Shown here piece by piece: positions 41,401-50,254 of a stretch of DNA of 64,000 nucleotides (position 1 is its first letter; each line of letters begins with the position of its first letter). Below the pieces are notes generated by a model, which was given only the letters and a program-made list of their open reading frames with translations, was not told the DNA's origin and searched no databases. The stretch spans positions 492,737 to 556,736 of the forward strand of contig CAKOGP040000446.1 of NCBI GenBank assembly GCA_933822405.4, given 5' to 3'. This DNA is from Cylindrotheca closterium (lineage: Eukaryota > Bacillariophyta > Bacillariophyceae > Bacillariales > Bacillariaceae). The translations under genes were made by a program, and so were the position numbers.

Positions 41401-41408
41401 AAAACAGA

Positions 41409-43574
41409 ATGAAGATTACCAAGCGATCATTACGGAAACATCACGCCTATCAACGACGAAAGAAGATTTATTTGTTTCTTGGAGCCTCCACGATACTGAT
41501 TGGCTTGCTTCATGTGGCCACTGGATTCCCCTTTCTTTTCTTTGACAATGACGATGGGACTGGTAATGCTGGATCCGCCAACAACCACAACAACAACAAC
41601 AATAACAACAACAGTAATAGGAATAGGAATAGGAATAGGAATAGTAGTGGCAATAACAACAAGAACAAGAATGAATCGCCCATTCAGCGATTAATATCGG
41701 CACGCCAACAATCCAGACAGCTCAAGTTTTACCAACAACAGCAGATTGAAGATTGCAAAAACTTTCCAGTTTTGGTTCACAAGCAAAATCAAGACGAAGA
41801 TGACAAATGGGAGACCATTGAACATCCTGTATCGTCCTACCTGCATTGGGATCAGAACATTTTGCCGGAAGAAGCCGACACGATTCCACGCAACTTTCTC
41901 AAGGTTCCGCATATGTATGCCACCAAAGAAATGCGAGAATATCTTGGAAATTATGGAGAACGATTAATGACAAAGGACCAAGCCCAAAGCATCGGAAGTT
42001 ATGTCATGTTGGATCGCAACACTTGGAAACGAGTTCCGGAAGCCTGTTCGGAGATTCACACCACTGAGGTGGAGAACACGGACTTGTTGGACGATGCCGA
42101 CGATGACGCAAGTGCTGCTGCTGCTGCTGCTGCTGGTGAAGAAGCAAAAGCAAAAGCAAAAGCCAATGATTCTCCGTACATCAAGGTAGAAACAATCAAT
42201 GTCATGTTGGCTTCCTTTCGAGATGGAACCATGTGCAAAAACACCCTCAAGGGATTGTTTCGTCGGGCCAAGTTTCCCGAACGGGTTCGAGTCACCATTG
42301 TCGATCAAGTCTTGCCCAATCCAGATGAGGAGGGATCGGATGACGAGGATGATGGCAATACTAATAATAATCAGAACAACAACAACAACAACAACAACAA
42401 GGGTCACGAGAAATATTACGACGAAGAAAGCGATACACCCTGCATCACACCCTTTTATCCCTGTGACGAAGATCCGACCCAAGTCTTGTGCGAATACGCC
42501 AGTCAAATTGATACCCTTCCGTTCAATGCCTTTGAAAGCAGTGGACCAGTTACCAGTCGACATTTGGCCTATCGCATGTACCGAGGAGAGTACTTTGTCT
42601 TGCAAGCGGATTCCCACGTCGAATTTACCTTTCAATGGGACCAAGACATTATTGATCAATGGAAATCCGCCAAGAATGAAATGGGAATCATGTCGGTCTA
42701 CCCGGATCATGCCTTTTTTGTCGACCCCAAGACTGGATCAAGGACTGCCAGATGTCGGGCCATTATGTGTTCGACCAGCTTTGAAGATTCACAGGACTTT
42801 GGAATGCATTTGCGACATGACCAAGAACCCTGCACGGAACTTGCCTTTAAGGATCGGCGGCTGCAGCTACAGGCCTATTGGGGAGCCGGATTTAGTTTTG
42901 CCCGAGGTCACTTTGCCATCAATGTCCCATACGACCAGTACTTGCCGCACATTTTTCAAGGAGAAGAGAGCAACATTGGGATCCGGGCATTTACCTATGG
43001 TTACGATACCTATGCTCCTAGTGGGCCAATTGTCTATCATTATTACGTTGCCAAGAGTGACGTGGAACGAAAACAATATCATCAAACGAAGAAGGAGAAA
43101 GTACCCCTCCGATTTTGGGAATTGCCGTCCTATGATGTCGAAGTTGCCTTTCAGGCCATGCAACGGCTCAATACGATTATTGAATTGCAAACCAATGATA
43201 ATGGAGGTCATGTCTTTCCCAAGGAGATGAAGGAGTATGGAACTGGACAGGTGCGATCCGTCGATCGATACTATGATACATTTGGATATCACCGGGATAC
43301 CAAAACGATGGAACCCAACATGTGCATGTTTGTCATTACACAAGCAATGAACAAGCAATTTATCCCAGCATTACGACCGGATACAATGGGAATCGATTAC
43401 AGCCACGACAACTTGAAAAACTTTGTTTTCAAAGATAGATGGCCATGCCCAAGATATTATTGGAACGAAGGGATATGTCCAAACAGTACTGACTACTCGG
43501 AAGAAGGAGAGGAATGGGTATCATCATACGATGATGTATCGGGCGCGGTAGCCGAAGCATTAAGCGAGGATTAA
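41409..43574 (+). CDS. Golgi-type GT60 (GlcNAc) glycosyltransferase
   Basis: 721 aa, one exon. Type II membrane topology: short basic cytosolic tail, then a helix at about 20-45 (IYLFLGASTILIGLLHVATGFPFLFF), then an Asn-rich stem. The catalytic region (about 255-600) has the hallmarks of the GlcNAc/GT60 family, whose founding member is the Dictyostelium Skp1 polypeptide alpha-GlcNAc transferase: VMLASFRDGTMCKNTL at 265-280, a Cys-rich CITPFYPCDEDPTQVLC, SSGPVTSRHLAYRMY, and the metal-binding D-S-H in VLQADSHVEF (401-403). Poly-Ala and poly-Asn inserts interrupt the domain. In this family the enzyme adds GlcNAc to hydroxyproline or Ser/Thr of proteins. It lies next to the silaffin-like genes, whose products are plausible, unproven acceptors. 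Confidence 0.85.
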   Translation: MKITKRSLRKHHAYQRRKKIYLFLGASTILIGLLHVATGFPFLFFDNDDGTGNAGSANNHNNNNNNNNSNRNRNRNRNSSGNNNKNKNESPIQRLISARQQSRQLKFYQQQQIEDCKNFPVLVHKQNQDEDDKWETIEHPVSSYLHWDQNILPEEADTIPRNFLKVPHMYATKEMREYLGNYGERLMTKDQAQSIGSYVMLDRNTWKRVPEACSEIHTTEVENTDLLDDADDDASAAAAAAAGEEAKAKAKANDSPYIKVETINVMLASFRDGTMCKNTLKGLFRRAKFPERVRVTIVDQVLPNPDEEGSDDEDDGNTNNNQNNNNNNNNKGHEKYYDEESDTPCITPFYPCDEDPTQVLCEYASQIDTLPFNAFESSGPVTSRHLAYRMYRGEYFVLQADSHVEFTFQWDQDIIDQWKSAKNEMGIMSVYPDHAFFVDPKTGSRTARCRAIMCSTSFEDSQDFGMHLRHDQEPCTELAFKDRRLQLQAYWGAGFSFARGHFAINVPYDQYLPHIFQGEESNIGIRAFTYGYDTYAPSGPIVYHYYVAKSDVERKQYHQTKKEKVPLRFWELPSYDVEVAFQAMQRLNTIIELQTNDNGGHVFPKEMKEYGTGQVRSVDRYYDTFGYHRDTKTMEPNMCMFVITQAMNKQFIPALRPDTMGIDYSHDNLKNFVFKDRWPCPRYYWNEGICPNSTDYSEEGEEWVSSYDDVSGAVAEALSED

Positions 43575-43955
43575 AAATACAATAGAACAACACAAGAAAT
43601 CGATCTATCTGTAGTATCATGGGTGAAGCAATCAACGAGTTTTGCTACGAATCAAAGAGGAGATGTCATGTGAATCATGGAATGTTATAATAAGTAGTCA
43701 CTAGTAATTCTTCAAGTTGGACGTCAACCTGATGGTATTGAAGCGGCCAGCACCTCAATTCCTTCCCCTCAATGTGACCTTTTGTATGTATCTTTGAACT
43801 CGCATGTCCCCTTGGCAGCTGCTTAGCCGAACACAACCTCGGCAGCAGTTCTGTGTGATATCTGATGCGCTTTCCATGTAACTCATTAATGGTCATGGAA
43901 CAATCACCCTATCACCATCATGTCACAAAACAAAACAAAACAAAACAAGCCTTTC
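43575..43955. other. Convergent 3' spacer
   Basis: 381 bp between converging genes. A CAAAA pentamer run at 43926-43950 is the only simple repeat. Confidence 0.45.
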
Positions 43956-44957
43956 TTAAAACTCGGCCAATTCATCTGCTCGAATACTCGCCCATCGACT
44001 GTTGGTCTTTTCAATCAGGCTCGCTGACGTGTCCGTCAAGGCTTTCGAGCTACTACTGCCGGAAGTACTCCAGGATTGCGTCAGGAATTTGCCCAGCTGC
44101 TCAAACTCCAGAACGGCTTCGTCGTGCAGAATTTTGGCCGTCCTATAATGCAAGGCGAGCATTTGCATGGGAGATGGCCCGCCGCTGCACCCCATGCTGC
44201 TTAGCGAATTGGAACTGTATTTGGGTGTCTTTAAAATGGATCGAGGCAATTGTTTGCCGGAGCGCAACCGTTCCTTGTTTTGATGAAATGGATGGTCGGG
44301 TGCGTAATGTTTGTCCTGGATGGGATTCAGCATGGTTGTGTTGCTGTTGCTCCGGCGAAAGAGTGACGGTAGTTTGGATGTTGACTTGTTATTGCTCGAA
44401 GTGTTAACTTCAAAATGCAGGGTCAACACGGCTCCTTGCGGGACTTGAAGCAGTCGGTTGGCTACTTCTTTGACGGACGCTGGACATGGCTGGCCATTGA
44501 CCAAAACAATCTTGCTGCCCTGCGGCAGATAGCGAGACGCTGCTCGAAAGAATGGACTATGAGGACCAATTCCAGTGAGGTAAACACCAGGCGATTTGCC
44601 TCCTGAATTTGAAGTTTCCTGCCGCAAAGTTATTCCCAAAGCCTGTTGCTTGTGCTGTTTGCGTGTCGATAGAACCAGGATGGAACATGAAGGATTGGAC
44701 GCAAGATTGTTGCTACTGCTGTTGCGTTTTCGATTGCGTTTCCAAAACAGTATCCTTTTTTTGTTGCTGTCTGCTTTGCCATCATCGTCTGGGTCCTTAT
44801 GCTCGTTCACCATGACAACTTGACTGAACTTATTCCAGTTTAGGCTTGGGCCTTGTTTATTAGGATCATGATAGCTCAGGTCGCTTGCACTGGCTCTCAA
44901 CGAGAGAGCAGTTTGCGGTGGAGTAGGGAATGATGAGCTTGAGCGGAGGCTTGGCAT
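43956..44957 (-). CDS. PDZ-like family protein, one divergent domain
   Basis: The first ATG is at 44957 (MPSLRSSSS), giving 333 aa. Ser-rich head, basic patch (ILFWKRNRKRN), then the PDZ-like domain at about 91-185: QALGITLRQE, SPGVYLTGIGPHSPFFRAASRYLP in family positions, GSKIVLVNGQPCP, ASVKEVANRLL. The domain has a few extra residues around the SKF-TGL segment compared with others, but the NGQPCP core is exact. A C-terminal helix (about 270-305) is rich in Leu and Glu. No signal peptide. First gene of the right-hand PDZ-like block; it diverges from the gene at 45616. Confidence 0.75.
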   Translation of the reverse strand: MPSLRSSSSFPTPPQTALSLRASASDLSYHDPNKQGPSLNWNKFSQVVMVNEHKDPDDDGKADSNKKRILFWKRNRKRNSSSNNLASNPSCSILVLSTRKQHKQQALGITLRQETSNSGGKSPGVYLTGIGPHSPFFRAASRYLPQGSKIVLVNGQPCPASVKEVANRLLQVPQGAVLTLHFEVNTSSNNKSTSKLPSLFRRSNSNTTMLNPIQDKHYAPDHPFHQNKERLRSGKQLPRSILKTPKYSSNSLSSMGCSGGPSPMQMLALHYRTAKILHDEAVLEFEQLGKFLTQSWSTSGSSSSKALTDTSASLIEKTNSRWASIRADELAEF

Positions 44958-45615
44958 CTTAGCTGTGTTTTGCTTCGTTGATGCCAATGCTGATGCTGAT
45001 TCGGATGATGAAAATGCAAATGACGAATCTTACAAAGCCTGAATGCTCTGTAATAAGAAACGTCTCAGCTCTCTTGTTAAGGTGCAGCTGCGTTCAATCA
45101 GCAGCCCTGTGTGACCTAACACAATGTATTCACAATGACTAGGATTCGACCGCAGTTGGTATGGTCGAGGAAGTGGAGCTTTCGGAATACAGGTTGGTAG
45201 GTTATGGTGAGACTTCTATCACGTCTCTGATGGTAGGTTAAATAAATGATATCATCATTCGCAAGAAACAGCATCTCCTCAACTCGTGAAAAACCTGGTA
45301 CGGCGCAAGCCGGACCACATTCGTCGATAGCATTTGATCGCACATGATCAGAATCGTCTATGTGGAGGGAGGCCAAAAATGATATGTTTAGAAAACACCA
45401 TGTCCATGTCGTATCTGGCACATCTTCAACGGAACTTACCTAGAAAACAATCCGTTGTCAAACACGCCAGTCGACCTTCAACCGTTCAACTGATGTTAAA
45501 ACCAAAGATGTGGAAAAACCTGGGAAAAACCTGCCTATCTTAGTAAACCGCAACCAATAGCATCGACAAAGTTCATAATATTCTAACAGACATTCCAATC
45601 CAAATATCTTCAATC
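44958..45615. promoter_or_regulatory. Divergent upstream region
   Basis: About 660 bp between two PDZ-like genes. ORFs of up to 101 codons on both strands lack signatures. No element recognised. Confidence 0.4.
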
Positions 45616-48309
45616 ATGAGACCGTCTGTAAAAGCCAATAGGACATCTTCGTCCAAACGAGCTTGCGCAATCACCAAGCCTACCCAAACCCCAACACCAA
45701 AAGTAGGACAGGATCCAATCGCTAGTACGTCCGAAAAGAATACAAGAACAAGGCTGCCAATTTCCCATGGCAGTATCTTTCGATGGCGTCCATCTCAGTC
45801 TTTGGGCTTTCAAGTGGCTGCTGTCACCGCCAAGAGTGCGTCTGACTACAAGACGGGTGACACTTCTTCCATTTCAACCGGTTCCTCGATTACTGATTTT
45901 TCCATATCCACATATTCGACACTTCCATCCGATTGGACGACATCGGAAAACTCTCCTTCTACTGCTCACGGCAATCATTCTACCCTTTTTGTGATTTCGA
46001 AAATCGATCCGTGGGGTCCAATGGCAATTTTTGCACCACAACTCAAAGTTGGTATGCGGATTGTGGCCATCAATCATCAACCATGTCCCAAGACACAACA
46101 AGGTTTGCAGGCTCTTTTGGAATCGAGTCATTCTCCCACCAATCCAGAGGCACCGCCACAAAGAATGAAGCACCCAGCTACGTATGGTGAAGGCAACTCA
46201 AAGTCATCCAAGGATGAATCCTCGACGGGATGGATTACACTTCATGCTGTGGATCTCAAAGAAGAACTCAAGCAGAGACAGTTTTATTTGAGTCAAATTG
46301 AACGGGGTCTGGAACCTGATGAAGAAAGAAGTGAACAATCTTCAGAAGCAAGACCACTAGAAGAAATTCGAGAAGATGATGAAGGCATCAACATCATTCA
46401 AGTCGAGATTGTTACGAGCGAACTGAAACGGCCAAAACAAAAATCCGAAAAAGGCGAGACCGACAAGGATGAGCCAGACTCAGAACTCACAAAGCAGCTG
46501 AAAGCCTTGCACTTTTTGGAAGAACAAAGGCAATGTGCACTCTTCCGCGAAGCGCAAGAGAAAAAGAAGGGAAAGCAGGAAAATAGGAAAGAACGACGAA
46601 GACAAAAACATGACAGATACATGGACAAGAACATTTGGAATATGAAGATTAAATCGGAACCGGACACAGAATCGGTCAATAGTATCGCAGCATTGGAAAA
46701 TTTCAGCCTTCTTCCGGCAGCGGCAAGCAAGAAGCCAGAACCAAGAAAAGCACGCACTCCATCCAAGGAGGAAATGGAGGCGATGGAAAAGTTGCACGAG
46801 GTTCGAGAGCTCAGTGAGATTCACAAGAAGGTGCAATCAATAGAAAAAGATAAAAAGGAAAACGCAGTGGAAAAGAAAGAGGACCAAGGAAAGAAGGATC
46901 CAGTGGAAGAGAAAGAAGAGATTGCTTCCGATTGGAACCCCTTTGCTTCTATTCAAAAGATGCTCCTGTCTTCGACTCCTCCACCTCCACCTCCTGCGTC
47001 TCCTGCGTCACCTTTGTCACCTCCACCTCCACCTCCACCTCAAGCAAAGTCGAAGCCAACAATGTCACAGCCTATGACATCCAACCGATCTATGGCATCG
47101 ACGATATCTACGAAATTGAATAGCCAAGATCAAGGAGGATGGTTCAGTGGTTGGGGCAACAACATCATTGAGAACGCTCCCACAACGTTGGAACCAAAAG
47201 TTTCCATAAGTCCTCAAAAGTGGTATTTGCCGGTTATTGAAAAAGAAACAGCGACCTGGAGCCTCAATAAGACAGGAAAGGAGACTACACAGAAGTCCAA
47301 TACAGCCACCAAAGAGACGTCCAGCAAGAAAGATCCGGATGGAGCCCGAGCGGCTGCTTCCGAGGATGATAACGTCCCAGCCCCAGTGGATTGTCCAACC
47401 AAGCAACCAAAAGTAATGCAGCTACAAAAATTGGGCAAACGAGGCATGCGGCCTAAATCTGATGATCCTGATACCCCTGCCAAAGTTCAATGTCCGACTA
47501 ACCAACCCAAAGAAATGCAGCTACAGAAAGTCGGCAAGTGGGATAACCGAGCTCGGTGGTCACCTCAATTTGCTTCCTACAATGATTCAATGCGCTCCTC
47601 CAAACAGACGACCGGTACGAAAGAGAAGACCAACAGTGCAACTGTTGGGCAGCTCCGACAGCTGGTTGTCCATCTAGAAAAGACCGAGCATGCGCAAAAC
47701 ACCATGCCACTCCAGCACATGCAGCCAGTGAGCAAGACCGCTAGTCTCAAGCACCGAGCGATGCCATTCCCAGAACAAGCTCGAAGAAGAAAACCAGCAG
47801 AACAGAACATGCAGCAGGCACAACAGTCCAACGGATCCCAGATGAACCGATCTATTCCATCGCACATTTCAGACACACCTTCTTCGGAAGCTTCTTCAGT
47901 CTCAGCGCTTGCCGATGCTCAAGCATACCAAGGATTGATTCCCCAAACATCGTTGCTGATGAAAGAATACAAGTCAAAAAGGAAGGAACAAAAGAAAGCA
48001 ATTGCTGCTGCTGCTGCCATCAACACCACGACTGCCTTTACCTTGCCCGTTAGTAGAAGCAGCAAGTCCTCTGACGAGAAGAAGAAGCAATTGAAGAAGC
48101 TACAAGCCACTTGGAAAGCAGCTCGACAACGCAATGCCAGGGAAGCAAAGGCGGCAGCCAAAGCAACCTCCAAAGCATCGGCCAGACAAACAACAGGCAA
48201 AACAACAGCCAGACAAGAAAACGGGCCTCAAGATTGGGATATTTCTTCTCTATTTATGTCCTTCTTTCATTGTGGTGAAACGTATGATGACACTTCTCTT
48301 TATTTATAA
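45616..48309 (+). CDS. Large PDZ-like family protein with LQKLG and Trp motifs
   Basis: 897 aa, one exon, the longest family member. An N-terminal PDZ-like domain is split by a Ser/Thr insert: SLGFQVAAV (about 62-70), then LFVISKIDPWGPMAIFAPQLKVGMRIVAINHQPCP in family positions (about 124-158), and a last strand near 205-215. The middle is a Lys/Glu coiled coil (about 290-450) and a poly-Pro run. After it come the Trp motif GGWFSGWGNNIIEN, then two copies of a motif built on CPT-QPK-MQLQK-GK (LQKLGKRGMR and LQKVGKWDNR). The last 110 residues are Lys/Ala-rich and end in a hydrophobic WDISSLFMSFFHCGE. LQKLG and the Trp motif are shared with other paralogues outside the domain. No signal peptide. 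Confidence 0.76.
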   Translation: MRPSVKANRTSSSKRACAITKPTQTPTPKVGQDPIASTSEKNTRTRLPISHGSIFRWRPSQSLGFQVAAVTAKSASDYKTGDTSSISTGSSITDFSISTYSTLPSDWTTSENSPSTAHGNHSTLFVISKIDPWGPMAIFAPQLKVGMRIVAINHQPCPKTQQGLQALLESSHSPTNPEAPPQRMKHPATYGEGNSKSSKDESSTGWITLHAVDLKEELKQRQFYLSQIERGLEPDEERSEQSSEARPLEEIREDDEGINIIQVEIVTSELKRPKQKSEKGETDKDEPDSELTKQLKALHFLEEQRQCALFREAQEKKKGKQENRKERRRQKHDRYMDKNIWNMKIKSEPDTESVNSIAALENFSLLPAAASKKPEPRKARTPSKEEMEAMEKLHEVRELSEIHKKVQSIEKDKKENAVEKKEDQGKKDPVEEKEEIASDWNPFASIQKMLLSSTPPPPPPASPASPLSPPPPPPPQAKSKPTMSQPMTSNRSMASTISTKLNSQDQGGWFSGWGNNIIENAPTTLEPKVSISPQKWYLPVIEKETATWSLNKTGKETTQKSNTATKETSSKKDPDGARAAASEDDNVPAPVDCPTKQPKVMQLQKLGKRGMRPKSDDPDTPAKVQCPTNQPKEMQLQKVGKWDNRARWSPQFASYNDSMRSSKQTTGTKEKTNSATVGQLRQLVVHLEKTEHAQNTMPLQHMQPVSKTASLKHRAMPFPEQARRRKPAEQNMQQAQQSNGSQMNRSIPSHISDTPSSEASSVSALADAQAYQGLIPQTSLLMKEYKSKRKEQKKAIAAAAAINTTTAFTLPVSRSSKSSDEKKKQLKKLQATWKAARQRNAREAKAAAKATSKASARQTTGKTTARQENGPQDWDISSLFMSFFHCGETYDDTSLYL

Positions 48310-48697
48310 TAAATGCCAATAGTAATTGTAGATGTAAACGTGTTGCATACTTCAAATCTTCTACCTCTCCTTTTGTGATTGCCTACTATTACTGCGCCCT
48401 CCCATGGAACTCTTCCTTTCGGTTCCACCTAACTGAATCTACGATAATAGTTGTGATTGTAGATATAGTACCAGCCAGCAGTCTATGTGTACATGTAAAC
48501 ATATGAATACTACTAAATAATGACGCTTATCTTCTACTAGTAGTGGTAGAAGAGGCCCAACATTGATTCCATGCTGGCTGGCTGCTGCTTATTCCGTCAG
48601 CAGCTTTACAATATAATGGCATATATAAATTTCAAATAACAAATCACAATCTTGATTTCCTGAATTCCCAACTCCCCTCATCCCAAAGTAGCTCACT
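48310..48697. other. Convergent 3' spacer
   Basis: 388 bp, AT-rich, between converging PDZ-like genes. Nothing recognised. Confidence 0.45.
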
Positions 48698-49894
48698 TCA
48701 AATTTCGCTCAGCGTCCCGGCTTCATAGTCCGTTTGCGTGAAATTGTTGAACGCTGTAGCGTTTGACAAGAGTGTCTCCTTTGCTGGAGCCCTTTCTTCC
48801 AGCCCTTCCTGTACGATATCATGCAAAGCCAATGCAGAAGGAATCCTTTCCAAAAGTCCATCTGTGGAGCACTCATCATCGTCTACACCATTGGATTCCA
48901 TCATCATTCGACGTTGTACTTCTCTTGTAGAAGCAGAACGCCGGGTCAAGCGGCGGCTGCTTTTACCACTCGACTTTTTCAAGGCATCACTTTTTATCTT
49001 TTGATACCGCTTGCTGCGCATCCAATGGGATACTAGACGTGCACCTCCAGTGGCCAAGGCCCGTGGAGAGGCCAGCAACTTGGAAGATGATGACAGTGGG
49101 GAAGCAGGTGATCGTTCTTCAAAGAGAATCCTTCCGTGGGATGATTCTCTAGTTTCGCGCTGATCAGATTGTTGCGAGGCATAGTAGCTGGTACCTGGAC
49201 TCCAAGTCCTAGCGGAACCAAAACTTTCTTCCTTGTTGATAGTTTGTGGTTGAGAAGATGTTGCTGGATGCTTTGTTTCGTTTTGCTTTCGTTGGCGATG
49301 GGCCTGCTTGTTTTGAATGGCCATCGCCATGTTCTTTTTGTTAGTAGCGTCAATGGCAGATATCTTCAAGTCTCCAACAGTTTCTTTCATAATGAATGCT
49401 ACCGTTCGAAAATCTACAGGACACGGGCGATCGTTGATGGAAAGAATTTGCATTCCAGGTTTCAAACCTGTGTATGCAAACTTTGAATTTGCTTCTATCT
49501 TCGTCACAAACACACCACCATACTTGGTAGCTTTACCCAACTCAATTCCCAGGGTCTCTTCTTTCGATTGCTTGTGTATGATAAACGTCTTCCCACATGA
49601 GTATGGGGATACATCTGGTTCTTGTTGTTCTTGTTCCCTACTGTACTTTCGTTCTGTATCGTAGTGGTCATCAATATCAATACCTTCGATTAGAAAATCA
49701 ATAGAATTGGTGCATGACGAAGAAAAAGAGCCGGATCGGTTGTGGCTATTGTTATGTTTGCCAGCATCTAGTATCGAAAATTCTACATGACAGGGCATCA
49801 TCATAGTTCTTGCAGTGTTATGATTGTTGCCGTTTCTACCGATAGCAGCACCATCGTAGTGGTCCGGGCTTTCTAAAGTAATTCTATCTCTCAT
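48698..49894 (-). CDS. PDZ-like family protein, one domain
   Basis: 398 aa, one exon. The polar N-terminal 100 residues include a Cys (PYSCGK) just before the domain. The PDZ-like domain is at about 102-182: TLGIELGKATKYGGVFVTKI, ANSKFAYTGLKPGMQILSIND, RPCPVDFRTVAFIMKETVGDLKISAID. The last segment closely matches domain B1 of the neighbour at 50255 (FIMKETIGDIQIVAVDG), so these two genes are likely each other's nearest relatives. The C-terminal half is basic and Ser-rich, with a stretch of KR and RR steps (SGKSSRRLTRRSAS). No signal peptide. It diverges from 50255. Confidence 0.78.
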   Translation of the reverse strand: MRDRITLESPDHYDGAAIGRNGNNHNTARTMMMPCHVEFSILDAGKHNNSHNRSGSFSSSCTNSIDFLIEGIDIDDHYDTERKYSREQEQQEPDVSPYSCGKTFIIHKQSKEETLGIELGKATKYGGVFVTKIEANSKFAYTGLKPGMQILSINDRPCPVDFRTVAFIMKETVGDLKISAIDATNKKNMAMAIQNKQAHRQRKQNETKHPATSSQPQTINKEESFGSARTWSPGTSYYASQQSDQRETRESSHGRILFEERSPASPLSSSSKLLASPRALATGGARLVSHWMRSKRYQKIKSDALKKSSGKSSRRLTRRSASTREVQRRMMMESNGVDDDECSTDGLLERIPSALALHDIVQEGLEERAPAKETLLSNATAFNNFTQTDYEAGTLSEI

Positions 49895-50254
49895 GGTGAA
49901 GTTAAAAGAGGGTTGAAGCTAGTCTTTTTGCCTCTTTTCTTCAAGAGGTACTTTCCATTCAGTTGGATTGATGTTTGCCCATCAAACGATTGATTTGGAT
50001 TCCATTCCATCTTTCAGTTGAGTCGTTGTGTGGCACGTCCGGCGTGTCTGACGTGTCGCACCCAACCGACGTGTATCGCCAATAGCATTGCTTTAGTCGC
50101 TAGAAATCCAAGTCGCTAAGAAAACCTGCATCCGACTCCTTCCTTCACTATTTCGCTCCGGGTCGACCTTATTGTTGGCGACGACGAAAAAACGAAAAAA
50201 CCACACTACAAGCAAAGAGCAACAACGACAACAACAACAGCAAAAGATTTTCCA
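49895..50254. promoter_or_regulatory. Divergent upstream region
   Basis: 360 bp between two related PDZ-like genes. The plus-strand leader is a CAACAACAACAG-type run (50220-50242) just before the ATG. Nothing else. Confidence 0.45.

Noticed and set aside
41110..41422. Minus-strand Cys-rich ORFs (AVCCVLC repeats)
   Set aside because: Direct translation of the CACACAG minisatellite in three frames; not a protein.
42199..43230. 343-codon ORF in another plus frame of the GT60 gene
   Set aside because: It overlaps the recognised catalytic region and has no motif of its own.
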